A DNA stretch of 64,000 nt, from positions 124,001-188,000 of the forward strand of contig NZ_JAATOT010000002.1 of assembly GCF_011806455.1 (NCBI RefSeq), given 5' to 3'. Under the pieces are notes generated by a model that was not told where the DNA came from, ran no database searches, and saw only the letters and a list, made by a program, of their open reading frames with translations. The position numbers and the translations under genes were made by a program. Numbering within the stretch: position 1 is the stretch's first letter; every line of letters starts with the position of its first letter. This DNA is from Celeribacter sp. HF31 (GTDB lineage Bacteria > Pseudomonadota > Alphaproteobacteria > Rhodobacterales > Rhodobacteraceae). This document shows, piece by piece, positions 1-8,700 of the stretch.

Positions 1-614
1 TGCGGCTCGAAATCATCCGCGATGTCGTCGGTATCGAGCGGCAGGATCGTATCCTCGTCTTCCACGTCTTCGATCAGAAAGATGCGCTCCACAGCGGCCA
101 CGAAGGTCCGCCGGGCGATCACCGGGCGCATGAGCTCCGCGCGGCCTTGCTGATCTACCATCAGATAAAACAGCGCCGGGCCATCAAACGGCTTCGGTGC
201 GTGAGGCAAGAGTTCACCAGCCCCGGCAACCTCGAACAGGTTCGGGCCACTGGCACGTTCTGCCCCAGCGCCTTTTTCCGAGCGCGGCTTAGGGTGGTCT
301 TGGCCACAGGCTTCATCGACGTTGCAGAACGAGACTTTGATACCGAGCGTATCGTTGCGGATTGCCTCGATCCCATCCTTGCGGTCGATTTCCCAATCGT
401 CACCAAGGTATTCACGACGCAGCGCGGCGACGCCATGGTGATAGGAAAACGTCCCGGCGGCATTGGACGGGTGCAGGCCTGTCGCGTTGTTGCGTTCAGC
501 AAGCGCGATGGCGACAACCCGCGAAAGCCCCTCAACCGTCAGGCCCAGTTGGGTGAGCCGGTGTGCGACGTCATCAACGTCGTGCAAGATGGTGGTCGGA
601 ATTTGTTCGGTCAT
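1..614 (-). CDS. Hypothetical island protein (C-terminus cut by window edge)
   Basis: The reading frame starts at the ATG at 614 and stays open through base 1, so 204 codons are visible and the C-terminus lies outside the window. The protein begins MTEQIPTT, has an N-terminal stretch like a helical bundle, and becomes acidic near the visible end (DTDDIADDF). I recognise no catalytic motif, signal peptide or membrane segment. It is the leftmost visible gene of the integrated island and is transcribed in the same direction as the other island genes. It may be an accessory or regulatory island protein, but no function can be assigned. Confidence 0.7.
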   Translation of the reverse strand, partial: MTEQIPTTILHDVDDVAHRLTQLGLTVEGLSRVVAIALAERNNATGLHPSNAAGTFSYHHGVAALRREYLGDDWEIDRKDGIEAIRNDTLGIKVSFCNVDEACGQDHPKPRSEKGAGAERASGPNLFEVAGAGELLPHAPKPFDGPALFYLMVDQQGRAELMRPVIARRTFVAAVERIFLIEDVEDEDTILPLDTDDIADDFEP

Positions 615-804
615 GCCTGCGCCTCGTGTCGATTTTCTTGACCTACAAGGTGGTCGAAAAAATCGGCAAGGTCAAGTACCATCTTACCCTTACCCCGGTT
701 CGAAGGCTATGCGCGGAGGGACCGCGTCCTACGCGCTCGCGAACAGGGTTCAGAGTTCATGCGTGATCCTCACGTTTCTAGCTGCTCTATACCCATACGC
801 CAGA

Positions 805-3800
805 TTACTCAAAGCGCTGTTCACGACTACTGTGCTCATCAGCCTCCTTTGCACGATTTTTGAGAACAGCCTGTTCGATCTCCTTCAATTTCTCCGTCAC
901 AAGCATTTTCACGTCTGGCGATGGATAATCGGACAAACTTGCCAACGCGCGGCCCCTTACTTCAAGGATATCTGCTAGCGAGCCGGACCAACCCGATGGC
1001 CATGTGCGTGAGAAGATGGTTTCAACTACCTCGGTCTTATTGTCGGATGCATCCAAGATGGCCATCATATGATCACTCAGCTTGACCTTACTTGGGTTTT
1101 CCAACGGTGCTCCCCCGCCTTCTAAAGTAGAGTATGGGCAAACCAACGTTGCAAGCTTACCCAGCTTCTCTTGATCTCCTCCACACCATGCAAGTAAGCG
1201 GTCAATTGAAGCTTCATTCAGCGAAGGCTCGTCCAAACCATAAGATCGGTCACGGAACACCATGTAACTTCGCAACTTTTCGCTGTCACCTCCCACGAGT
1301 ACGCAGTCAAGTACGAGTTCTGGGAAATTCTTGACCAAAGGTGAGATGAGGTCGCCGAGTTCAAAGCTGTACAGCCGGAAATTTTCGATCCCGTCAAATA
1401 CCAACTCCGCAATCTCGGAAACTTCCGAAATTGGTGCGCCTTCTCCAAGGCAGTAATTACACACGCGGCCGAGGCCGTGCGATTTGAGCTGGCGAACTTC
1501 ATCCTTTTCCTTGCCGGCCAATGACTTGATCACATGTCGGCCTGCGGACAAGATTTTTTCGTTGGGGAGGTAGGCACTGTCCCTCTCAATGAAAAAGCGC
1601 ATTTCTAGTATTTGAAGCGCCGCCGCAATTCCATTCGGGAGTTTTGCAATTGCCTCAATCAATTCAGTCAGGTCGTCGTCACAGATCGCCTCATGAACGC
1701 GACCAAAACTAATGTGAGCAAATGTCCATGCCTCAAGTTCCTTATCGCACGCCAGCTCAATGAGCCTTTTTATCCCCCAAGGTTCCAGCGGGGCCGCACA
1801 CAACAGATAGACAAAATGCTCTTTGAGTTTTGCGTTCTCAAGTACCGCTTCCTGTAGCTTCCTAGCTAGTACAGGGCTGTCCTCGTGAACTTCACGGATG
1901 AACCCGCTCAAAACAACAGGATTTACACGCGCAAGCGAAAAGCCATCTACAAGGCCAACAAGAAACTCAAAGGTTTCAACTTTGTTTTGACTTCCACGAG
2001 CTAGACCGCGCCCAAACGTCCAAATGGCATCAACGTGTTTCTCCCAAAGCCTATCCCCCAGACGTTCAATGTATGTGGGGTCGTTACAGGCAAGTTCGCC
2101 GAGTTTAATGATCTTCTCGTTGACGCCTTTCACTGCCTCTGAGTAATTGCCGCCTTTGACTTCGGCATGTTCCCAAGTGCTTGAGAGCACATAGGCTTCC
2201 ATCTCGGACATTGGGTCGCTCGGTGCTGCCAACCTTTCTAGTGCCTCTAGTCGATCAAGAAGCGCAGGATCATGCGTTTCGCCGTCGAAGTGGATCGTGT
2301 TCTTGATGGCTATCCAAAGGTCAGGCCAAATGCCACCCTTCGCATGATCTCGGACAATGCGTTCGAGCGCATCGAAGCAGCCCGCGAAAGCCCACAGTCC
2401 TCTGAACTTATTGGCAATCGCCATTCTTGCAGCGTCCACTTGCGAGCGTTCGTTCGATTGCAGCGCCTGCTCCAAAATAGCGATGTAGCCTTCGTACCAG
2501 TCAAGCTTCTCTCCGTGGGTCGTTGGACGCCATCCAGTGCCTCGCCTTCGTGCGCCAAAACCAAAGGTCGCAAAGGAGGACCAATGTGAAGCTTCCAGAG
2601 CTGAATTCAAAAGCTCAACAGCAATTTCCAAGTGCCTTGGATTGGGTGACGAAAACAATCTAGCGACAAATGCCTGACGCCGTGAGGGGCTTGCCTCTGT
2701 TCCCGACAAATAGAGCGAGAACAAGTGCTTCATTTGGCCGACAATGCTATTGTTTCTTTCACCTGCTCCCTCAGTCTCTGCGAACCGCAGCACCAAATCG
2801 GCAGCTCTTCCGAAGGTGCTGTCGTCGTAGGCGAGTTGACAAAGAAGCCGGACAATTTTCGTGAAGCTCGGGTTTTCTCTAGATGCAAACCCTGGCTGCG
2901 CAGAAGCACTCTCTAAGGCCGAGAGCACAGTTTCTGGAAAAACTGGAGCAATGTAGCTCAAGCAAGCCAACTGATCGGATGAACATGACGAAACGTCGTG
3001 CAAAGGTGCGCCCGCAGAAAGCCAGCTTTCAGCTAGGCCCCTAGCAGCTTCACAATCGTGCAGGTATCCAACCCGATGCGCACAAGACTTTAAGATGCGC
3101 TCGTTTCCCGGTTTAAAGAGTTCCGCATTGATCTGTGAAACTGTCAGATTTTCAAGGGCACGACGCGCTAGTCTGTTGGCAAGAGCGTGTGGGAGAACGG
3201 CTCGCCATTCCCCCCGTTTCTGTGCAATCTGCCTTCTTAACAATTCTGCTTGGTGGCGGTGTAATTCTGCACGGTCGATATTGGCAATCCTTCCAAGGGC
3301 TGACAACTCGTCGTTGAATTCAGCCTCGGAAGTATTGAATGAATAGACGAGCGACAATATTTCTGCGCTTTCAAGAAGGCTATCGCTTGCCCCTTTTCGT
3401 TGACTGAAGAGCCTTTGGAAAAGCTGTTGATCAGAGAAGTTTGCGAGAGTTTCGTCAGCTTCAACCCTACTCGCAAGAGCCAAAGCCACCCGTGCGTTTC
3501 CACCAGAGAATTCGGCAACTTTATCGCAATTAATGCGTCCTAGATCAGGAAGCCGCCGCTGAACAAGTTTCGAAACGGTCTCTTCGCTAGCAGGTTCCAG
3601 ATGGATGACCTCGGTTTCTTCGGGCCGGTCATCCGATATATCGTATTCGATTGAAAGTAACCTCAGCTTGGTCCCGCTTGAGGTGACCTTTTGCTGAAGA
3701 GTGCGATGCACATCTGGTGGGCAATTGTCTAGAACTAGGTAAGCGGCGATGTCATTGGCGATAAGGAATGTCACAAGCTCCGAGGCGGTTGGCGAAAGAT

Positions 3801-4632
3801 CATCACCAAGATCGGCGTAAATCGCATTGGAATGCGGCAGCGGGTCTTCGCCAACCCCATCTTCGAACAAAGCTTGGGCAAAACGGGATTTCCCAACTCC
3901 GGAAAGACCTGTTATGCGTGTAGCGCTTCCTCCAGATCGGAGCATATTCCTTACGAGTTCGATGCCCAATAATAACGTGATCGGCTCTTTGTTCGAAGAG
4001 CTTGCGGGAAAGACGCAAGGATGATCATCCGCAAGAAGTTCATCGTTCATACTGACCGGAGTTGCAGCCCATCGACCGTGCGGCTTCCAGCCCGACAAAG
4101 GCTTGCCCAACTTGGAACGTGCCCAAAGAGAAACTCCGGGGTGCTTTCGCAGCCAAGCGGCGATACGATCTCTCCCATAAAAGTCGAGTAGCAGATATTT
4201 TTTTTCGCTCAGCGAGGTCACGGCCTCATTCATGCCCTCCAAGCGATGCTTCAACATCTTGTCTGAACAGTCATCCTTGCCGCTTACGATTATATAGGCG
4301 CCTTTCCTCCGGGCGAGTTCAGCAATAATTGGTTTGACCGTACCCTTTTCGAGCATTTCTTTGGCGCATGCGGCTTTGCCCATTGTATGCTTCTTGACTT
4401 GAAACCCTGTATCGGCTTTTGGAACAAAATCAGGTGCTTTCAGTCCGTCTACTGCTGTAACACTGACGTCAAGCCCACCGTCTGCCGCCTCCTGTGCGCC
4501 CCCCCAAAGCACTCCTGAAGTTGGCAGCTCTTGCTGAAGTAGTTCTGCTTCGCATAGCCTTCCGATCAACTCTCGCAGGTCATCATCCCCAAGCTCAGAG
4601 ATATCTGCAGCGGAAAGCTCAAAGTATTTCAT
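805..4632 (-). CDS. PD-(D/E)xK nuclease - STAND NTPase fusion, candidate antiphage defence protein
   Basis: This 1275-residue protein has three parts. Residues about 1-180 look like an Mrr-type restriction-nuclease fold: GGLDV at 52-56 (D55) followed by FQVKKH (Q78, K80) fits the D...QxK active site of PD-(D/E)xK enzymes. Residues about 210-560 form a STAND-like P-loop ATPase, with Walker A ITGLSGVGKS at 240-249, a hydrophobic Walker B ending LVLDNCP (D302) and an SGGNARVALALA stretch near 376-388 like the GGxP region of STAND ATPases. The remaining ~700 residues are rich in helices and Leu/Ala and suggest a TPR/HEAT-like sensor. Nuclease-STAND-repeat order is typical of Avs-type proteins, which bind a phage protein, oligomerise and cut DNA; that role is inferred here. 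The gene stands alone, is visibly AT-richer than its neighbours, and lies in a tRNA-bounded island. It has only a weak ribosome-binding site (AGGCAGATTAA before ATG). A large single-gene restriction factor is the alternative. Confidence 0.75.
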   Translation of the reverse strand: MKYFELSAADISELGDDDLRELIGRLCEAELLQQELPTSGVLWGGAQEAADGGLDVSVTAVDGLKAPDFVPKADTGFQVKKHTMGKAACAKEMLEKGTVKPIIAELARRKGAYIIVSGKDDCSDKMLKHRLEGMNEAVTSLSEKKYLLLDFYGRDRIAAWLRKHPGVSLWARSKLGKPLSGWKPHGRWAATPVSMNDELLADDHPCVFPASSSNKEPITLLLGIELVRNMLRSGGSATRITGLSGVGKSRFAQALFEDGVGEDPLPHSNAIYADLGDDLSPTASELVTFLIANDIAAYLVLDNCPPDVHRTLQQKVTSSGTKLRLLSIEYDISDDRPEETEVIHLEPASEETVSKLVQRRLPDLGRINCDKVAEFSGGNARVALALASRVEADETLANFSDQQLFQRLFSQRKGASDSLLESAEILSLVYSFNTSEAEFNDELSALGRIANIDRAELHRHQAELLRRQIAQKRGEWRAVLPHALANRLARRALENLTVSQINAELFKPGNERILKSCAHRVGYLHDCEAARGLAESWLSAGAPLHDVSSCSSDQLACLSYIAPVFPETVLSALESASAQPGFASRENPSFTKIVRLLCQLAYDDSTFGRAADLVLRFAETEGAGERNNSIVGQMKHLFSLYLSGTEASPSRRQAFVARLFSSPNPRHLEIAVELLNSALEASHWSSFATFGFGARRRGTGWRPTTHGEKLDWYEGYIAILEQALQSNERSQVDAARMAIANKFRGLWAFAGCFDALERIVRDHAKGGIWPDLWIAIKNTIHFDGETHDPALLDRLEALERLAAPSDPMSEMEAYVLSSTWEHAEVKGGNYSEAVKGVNEKIIKLGELACNDPTYIERLGDRLWEKHVDAIWTFGRGLARGSQNKVETFEFLVGLVDGFSLARVNPVVLSGFIREVHEDSPVLARKLQEAVLENAKLKEHFVYLLCAAPLEPWGIKRLIELACDKELEAWTFAHISFGRVHEAICDDDLTELIEAIAKLPNGIAAALQILEMRFFIERDSAYLPNEKILSAGRHVIKSLAGKEKDEVRQLKSHGLGRVCNYCLGEGAPISEVSEIAELVFDGIENFRLYSFELGDLISPLVKNFPELVLDCVLVGGDSEKLRSYMVFRDRSYGLDEPSLNEASIDRLLAWCGGDQEKLGKLATLVCPYSTLEGGGAPLENPSKVKLSDHMMAILDASDNKTEVVETIFSRTWPSGWSGSLADILEVRGRALASLSDYPSPDVKMLVTEKLKEIEQAVLKNRAKEADEHSSREQRFE

Positions 4633-4813
4633 TTAATCTGCCTCAATACACTTTTTTGCCGAATTACATGTCTCGAAAGTTTTTCCGTTTAGCTTCGCAG
4701 ACGGCGACAGCCCCTATGGAAATCTCTTCAACCTCAACGATACTCTAAGCTCCATTCTCTTCAAGCAAAAGGCAAACCCCTTGGCCCCATCTGACCTTCT
4801 GTTTTCTCAGTCG

Positions 4814-5782
4814 TTACAACAGCGCGCCGGCCGCGTTCCCGTCGAACAAGCCCGCATCGCGCACATAGCGCGATAGCATCAGGTCCGATGCATGGCCTGT
4901 CTGTGCGCGTACCTTATAGGTCGGCACCCCGGCCTTGATGGCGCTGGTGGCGAGGCCTGCGCGGAGGCTGTGACCGCTGTAGCCCTCGGGGTTGATCCCG
5001 GCTCTGGCGAGGCGATTGCGCAGGATGGTGGACACGGCATCGGAGCGCAGGCGGTCGGATTGCACATTGCCGTGGCGGTCAACGGGACGGAAGATCGGGC
5101 CTTCTTCCGACGCAAGGACACTCAGCCACGCCGACAACGAGACCACGGGGCAATGACGGGTCCGACCGAGGGGGATGCCGATCTTGCGACCTTGGCCGGT
5201 CTGATCGGTTTTGGACCGGCGCAGGTGCAGCACCAGCCCCTCGCAGACCTCTTCGATATCGGCTAGATCAAGGCCGACCAGTTCCGAGGACCGGAACCCG
5301 CCCGCCCAACCGATCAGCAACAACGCTCGGTCACGTTTTCCACGGGCGTCATCCCCAAGCTTGTCCAGCAGAATGAACAGGTCTTCGCGCAGCAAGGGGC
5401 GGGCCTGATCCTGTGCTGTGCCCTTCAGTCGTTTGATCCCCCGCATTGTGGCGCGCACGATCTCGCTGCGGCACGGGTTCGGCCAGGCGTTCGCCTCGTG
5501 GACCTTGCTCAGGGTCGCCACACGCCGCGCGAGGCTGGACGGTGCCAGCGTGTCGGCGTGATCGGCCAGATAGCGGGCGACCAGATCAGCCGACGCGGGC
5601 AATTCCCCGCCGCAATCTGAGAAATGCGCCAGATCAGCCCGGTAGGCTTTTCGCGTGTTTGCAGACAGGCTTTCGCGAATGAAATGTTCGACGGCTTCGT
5701 CAGCGGTCAGTTCGGTGTTTTCCCCGCCCTTTGTGGGCCGGGATAAGAAAGGATTATGCCGGGTTAGGACGAGATCGCTCAT
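4814..5782 (-). CDS. Tyrosine recombinase (XerC/D-like phage integrase family)
   Basis: This 322-residue site-specific recombinase has a SAM-like core-binding domain (about 25-120) and a catalytic domain (about 130-315). The full catalytic set is visible: R164 in GGFRSSEL, K191 in RRSKTD, H271 and R274 in GHSLRAG, H297 in QTGHAS, and the nucleophile Y306 in SRYVRD. Its start ATG overlaps the stop of the upstream gene (ATGA at 5779-5782), so the two are probably translationally coupled. It differs from the P4-type integrase at 9073-10260. It may mobilise the STAND gene cargo or resolve circular intermediates, but its attachment site is not evident in the window. Confidence 0.9.
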   Translation of the reverse strand: MSDLVLTRHNPFLSRPTKGGENTELTADEAVEHFIRESLSANTRKAYRADLAHFSDCGGELPASADLVARYLADHADTLAPSSLARRVATLSKVHEANAWPNPCRSEIVRATMRGIKRLKGTAQDQARPLLREDLFILLDKLGDDARGKRDRALLLIGWAGGFRSSELVGLDLADIEEVCEGLVLHLRRSKTDQTGQGRKIGIPLGRTRHCPVVSLSAWLSVLASEEGPIFRPVDRHGNVQSDRLRSDAVSTILRNRLARAGINPEGYSGHSLRAGLATSAIKAGVPTYKVRAQTGHASDLMLSRYVRDAGLFDGNAAGALL

Positions 5783-6879
5783 GCCACGCCCTCCCGAACA
5801 ACCTCGGCCCGGATCGCGTTCAACTCCGGCATCGCATCCTTGAGAGCGGCCAGCCCGAATTCGAGCGCGTCACGCGGCAGACCTGAGCAGTCCCAATGCC
5901 ACCTGTCCCGAAGGCTGGCGCTCAGCGATCCGACCGCGTGACGGCGCAGGCACTGACCTTCGCCCCGAAAAAGCAACTCCCCGGCAACCTGCACCCGGTT
6001 TGTTCGCGGCAGGAACGCCCCGGCCCATGACGCCATGCCTTCATTTCGCAGGAGCAGCCGACCGAGGGCCGCCCGACCGGGCCGCGTGTACATGTCGAAA
6101 GCATAGGACGGCACCCCATTGATCCGCGTTTCAACCGGGGTTGGATCATCTTGAACCCCGGTTGCGACCACCCCGTTTTCGAGGGACAACAGAGCGACAA
6201 ACGGCGACAGCATGGCCGAGGTCTTGGTGAAGGTGGCTCGCGCGATCTGCACCATCGTTGGCGCGACGCCCAATTCAGCCAGGGTATCGAAGGCCATGCT
6301 TGGATCACCTTTGCGGGTCGGCAGGTGATCGCTCCGGCAACGGGCTGTGCCGACCAGATTCCAAAGCGCGAGAGCCTTTCGGTCGAGCGACGGACATCCC
6401 AGCACGATCTGGCGAAGGCGGTCATTGGACATCGCGGCGAACCGGGTGCGGTCCTCGGCCAAATCGGGCAGCCGTTCGAGGTTCATCAGCAGATCATCAG
6501 CCCCCCGAGATTTGCGGGCGTCGACCATGCGCCGGATGAGGTAGTCGGTGACTACAGCGTCCCCGCCAAGATCACGCCGCACCTTGGCGCTGGCAAGACA
6601 GGCGGCGGTGATCGCCACGGTTTCGATATCCGCCATGCCGATGTCTTCGGCGGCGATGACATTGAGACGACGCAGCAGGTGTTCCCTTTTGACCTCCAGC
6701 AAAAATCGTCCGGCTTGTCGCGCCGCATACGGGTCGCCCCGGCGTATGGCCTTCTGCAACAACGAGCTGGCGACCCACTGGGTGCTTGTGCACGGGGCGA
6801 TCCTTGGCCCCAGATCAACTGCGGCAATCCCTTGTGCGGCGATGGTCTGAAATCTGGTGAGTTTGGATGTGTCTATCAC
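5779..6879 (-). CDS. RarA/MgsA C-terminal-domain-like protein coupled to recombinase
   Basis: The 366-residue protein starts with GTG after a strong AAGGAGGG ribosome-binding site. Residues about 38-95 (AIRRGDPYAA...RRLNVIAAEDIGMAD) strongly resemble the helical C-terminal region of the RarA/MgsA AAA+ clamp-loader-like ATPases, which carry SIRGSDPDAA...RRL...ASEDIG. No Walker A or B motif is present, so the ATPase part is missing rather than hidden. The other ~270 residues are not recognised. The gene overlaps the recombinase start by 4 bp, pointing to a joint function, for example an accessory factor acting at stalled forks or recombination intermediates. That role is inference. Confidence 0.6.
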   Translation of the reverse strand: MIDTSKLTRFQTIAAQGIAAVDLGPRIAPCTSTQWVASSLLQKAIRRGDPYAARQAGRFLLEVKREHLLRRLNVIAAEDIGMADIETVAITAACLASAKVRRDLGGDAVVTDYLIRRMVDARKSRGADDLLMNLERLPDLAEDRTRFAAMSNDRLRQIVLGCPSLDRKALALWNLVGTARCRSDHLPTRKGDPSMAFDTLAELGVAPTMVQIARATFTKTSAMLSPFVALLSLENGVVATGVQDDPTPVETRINGVPSYAFDMYTRPGRAALGRLLLRNEGMASWAGAFLPRTNRVQVAGELLFRGEGQCLRRHAVGSLSASLRDRWHWDCSGLPRDALEFGLAALKDAMPELNAIRAEVVREGVA

Positions 6880-7185
6880 GTCGTGCCCTCCTTGGCATTT
6901 TCGGAGGGGGGCGAGATCGTCTCACCCACATTAAGCGTACCTTGTGACACCTACAGAGGAAGGGAAATCGGCCTGATGGACGCAATATATTGAGTGCAAT
7001 TGATTGAAATCCACCACCTGCATCCCACACGCCCACATTTTGTCGCTATTGGGACCCCCGCCAAATTCCCACTTTCAGAAAAGCGATTTCGCCCAATCCC
7101 CGCTGCCCGAAGCAAGGAAATTGGATTGTCGCGAAAACTGTCCCGGTCGGGTTCAGGGACATTTTTGTTTATCGAAGGAAACAGC
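6880..7185. other. Intergenic region upstream of the recombinase operon
   Basis: This 306-base gap has no convincing ORF. It contains the AAGGAGGG ribosome-binding site for the gene starting at 6879, an AT-rich stretch near 6980-7010 (CAATATATTG, TTGATTG) that could hold the minus-strand promoter of the recombinase operon, and a terminator-like hairpin near 7135-7166 belonging to the next operon. Confidence 0.4.
7135..7166 (-). terminator. Hairpin terminator of the replication-like island operon
   Basis: TGTCCC (7139-7144) pairs with GGGACA (7156-7161) around an 11-base loop. A T-run flanks the stem on both sides (TTTTT after 7161 on plus, TTTT after the stem on minus). It lies 20 bases beyond the stop of the 361-residue gene, so it probably ends that minus-strand operon. 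Confidence 0.45.
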
Positions 7186-8271
7186 CTAGCTTTGATTGAT
7201 GGAGCCAGGTTTCAGGTTCGGGTACTTTTCGTGAAATTCGGAACTGTCTTCCGCCATGACAGCTTGCACTTCCTCCCAGGACATCTTCTTCTTTTTCGGT
7301 GTGCTCTTCGCCTTCTTTCCAGTCGATGGCGTTGTCTGCACTGATGAAGGCCCCGGCGCTTCAACCTTCGGACCGACAGTGCCCTTGGATACAAACTCTC
7401 CGTTAGCCCATTCGAGATTGTACTCCTGCTGCCAGAGGAAAATCGCCGTTTGGATGAATTTTAACAGGAAACCCGCTGTCGGCGTATCTGGCACCTTGAA
7501 TGCAGCGTGGTGCGTCTTCGCGTAGCCGATAAACAATGGCCAGTTCTCAATCGCGTGCCGGAGAATGTTACCAGCGTAGTCTGGCGGACAGGCATTAACG
7601 AAATCTTTGAGCTGCTTGCCTTGTACGGGCGTAAGCGGCAGCAGAGTGCCGGGGTAGCTTTTTTCGACTGCCTCCTGCCAAACCTCAGCGATTGGTTCGT
7701 TCAGCGGTAGCGGAAGGCCTGCGGCTGTTTTCTTTTCTCCCTCCCCGGAAAAGAGATTTCCCGAAGGGGGACTTGGTGCGTCTTCCGAATAGGAAGCGCA
7801 AACTGTCGTATCTGTCGTATTGATCGTTCCTTTCGGTGTATGTGTGTAATCGGTTGGCGCACCGATTGGAGCATTCGGGGGTGCAGCCGGAGGTGCCCCC
7901 GGTGGTGAATAGGCCGCACCGAGGCGCTTGATGTCGTCAGGCCTTCCTGCGTAGTCGAGTGCACGGGAAGAGGGTTGCAGATGCGTAAGGACCTTGGAAC
8001 CGCCGAAACGGTGGCGCTCGCTCAAGACAAGGCCATCGGCGACGAGAACGCGCAACGCTCGCTTGTACTGGTCGAGCGAAAGCCCCGAATGCTTACACCA
8101 TTCATGTCTTGGGTATACTGCCCAAGGCCCAGGCTTTCCCCGCACCTTGATCGTGCAGACCCGCCATCTGAAAATGATTGTGTCGAGCAACTTGGCGGCG
8201 TTCGGATTTGCCAGTCTCCAGCCCTTGAAATCCTTCAAGTCGTTGATCTGATACACGTCGGTAAGTTTCAT
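7186..8271 (-). CDS. Winged-helix, replication-initiator-like island protein
   Basis: The 361-residue protein has an N-terminal region (about 1-110) with the look of a winged-helix domain found in phage or plasmid replication organisers (HEWCKHSGLSLDQYKRALRVL, then a hydrophilic wing), a Pro/Ala/Thr-rich linker (about 115-180), and a helical domain (about 195-290) rich in aromatic residues. A Lys-rich segment (KKAKSTPKKKK) lies near the end. No catalytic motif is evident. The start codon overlaps the stop of a 29-codon ORF (ATGA), so it is translationally coupled to the genes upstream. It may initiate replication or recruit helicase for the excised element; a transcriptional role is the alternative. 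Confidence 0.55.
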   Translation of the reverse strand: MKLTDVYQINDLKDFKGWRLANPNAAKLLDTIIFRWRVCTIKVRGKPGPWAVYPRHEWCKHSGLSLDQYKRALRVLVADGLVLSERHRFGGSKVLTHLQPSSRALDYAGRPDDIKRLGAAYSPPGAPPAAPPNAPIGAPTDYTHTPKGTINTTDTTVCASYSEDAPSPPSGNLFSGEGEKKTAAGLPLPLNEPIAEVWQEAVEKSYPGTLLPLTPVQGKQLKDFVNACPPDYAGNILRHAIENWPLFIGYAKTHHAAFKVPDTPTAGFLLKFIQTAIFLWQQEYNLEWANGEFVSKGTVGPKVEAPGPSSVQTTPSTGKKAKSTPKKKKMSWEEVQAVMAEDSSEFHEKYPNLKPGSINQS

Positions 8272-8357
8272 AGATCAGCCCCCGCCTTGCCTGCGAAAGC
8301 GTGGGGACCGCATTGGTTCGAAGCGAGGGCGCGGTTCTCTCGGGTGTAATCAAGCAT
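8268..8357 (-). CDS. 29-codon ORF translationally coupled on both sides
   Basis: The ORF begins at ATG 8357 inside the end of the upstream gene (AATGCTTGA, where the upstream stop and this ATG interlock) and ends in TGA overlapping the ATG of the next gene (ATGA at 8268-8271). The 29-residue product starts MLDYTREN and ends AGADL, with no recognisable domain. The double overlap is typical of phage-like gene packing and suggests it is translated, either as a micropeptide or only to carry ribosomes across the 78-base gap. Chance overlap cannot be excluded. Confidence 0.4.
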   Translation of the reverse strand: MLDYTRENRALASNQCGPHAFAGKAGADL

Positions 8358-8685
8358 TGTTCACCCTCGCATCAATTTCGGCATCCAACAGGTCGACGTA
8401 GTAGGTCGCCATCTCATTGAAAACTGCGGCTTCGGCTCTCTTATTTTTGTCCATTAGCGCTCGGCGCATCGTGGTTTTGAGTGCCTCGGCTTGATGTCGC
8501 GAGTATCTCGATCTGACATTTGCAATCATGGACTTCTTGCTGTCCTGAAGGTCTTGGATTTGGTCTTCGAGATCCTTCCAAGCCAAGTAAAACTGAAAGT
8601 CGAAATCAGGTGACAACAGATCACGTTCGCCCTCGCGCGTACGTGCACCGCGCGCGTGCGCGAAGGATTGGCTTTGCTTATTCAT
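8350..8685 (-). CDS. Hypothetical helical island protein
   Basis: This 111-residue charged protein is probably mostly alpha-helical, with a coiled-coil-like stretch around residues 35-75 (DLEDQIQDLQDSKK...). No known domain is recognised. It lies 15 bases after the excisionase-like gene and overlaps the 29-codon ORF, so it belongs to the same minus-strand operon as the replication-like gene. Confidence 0.6.
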   Translation of the reverse strand: MNKQSQSFAHARGARTREGERDLLSPDFDFQFYLAWKDLEDQIQDLQDSKKSMIANVRSRYSRHQAEALKTTMRRALMDKNKRAEAAVFNEMATYYVDLLDAEIDARVNNA

Positions 8686-8700
8686 CGAATTGCCCCCCGA

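Noticed and set aside
805-4632. Classical type I or III restriction system
   Set aside because: There is no methyltransferase, specificity subunit or helicase motif nearby, and the ATPase is of STAND rather than SF2 type.
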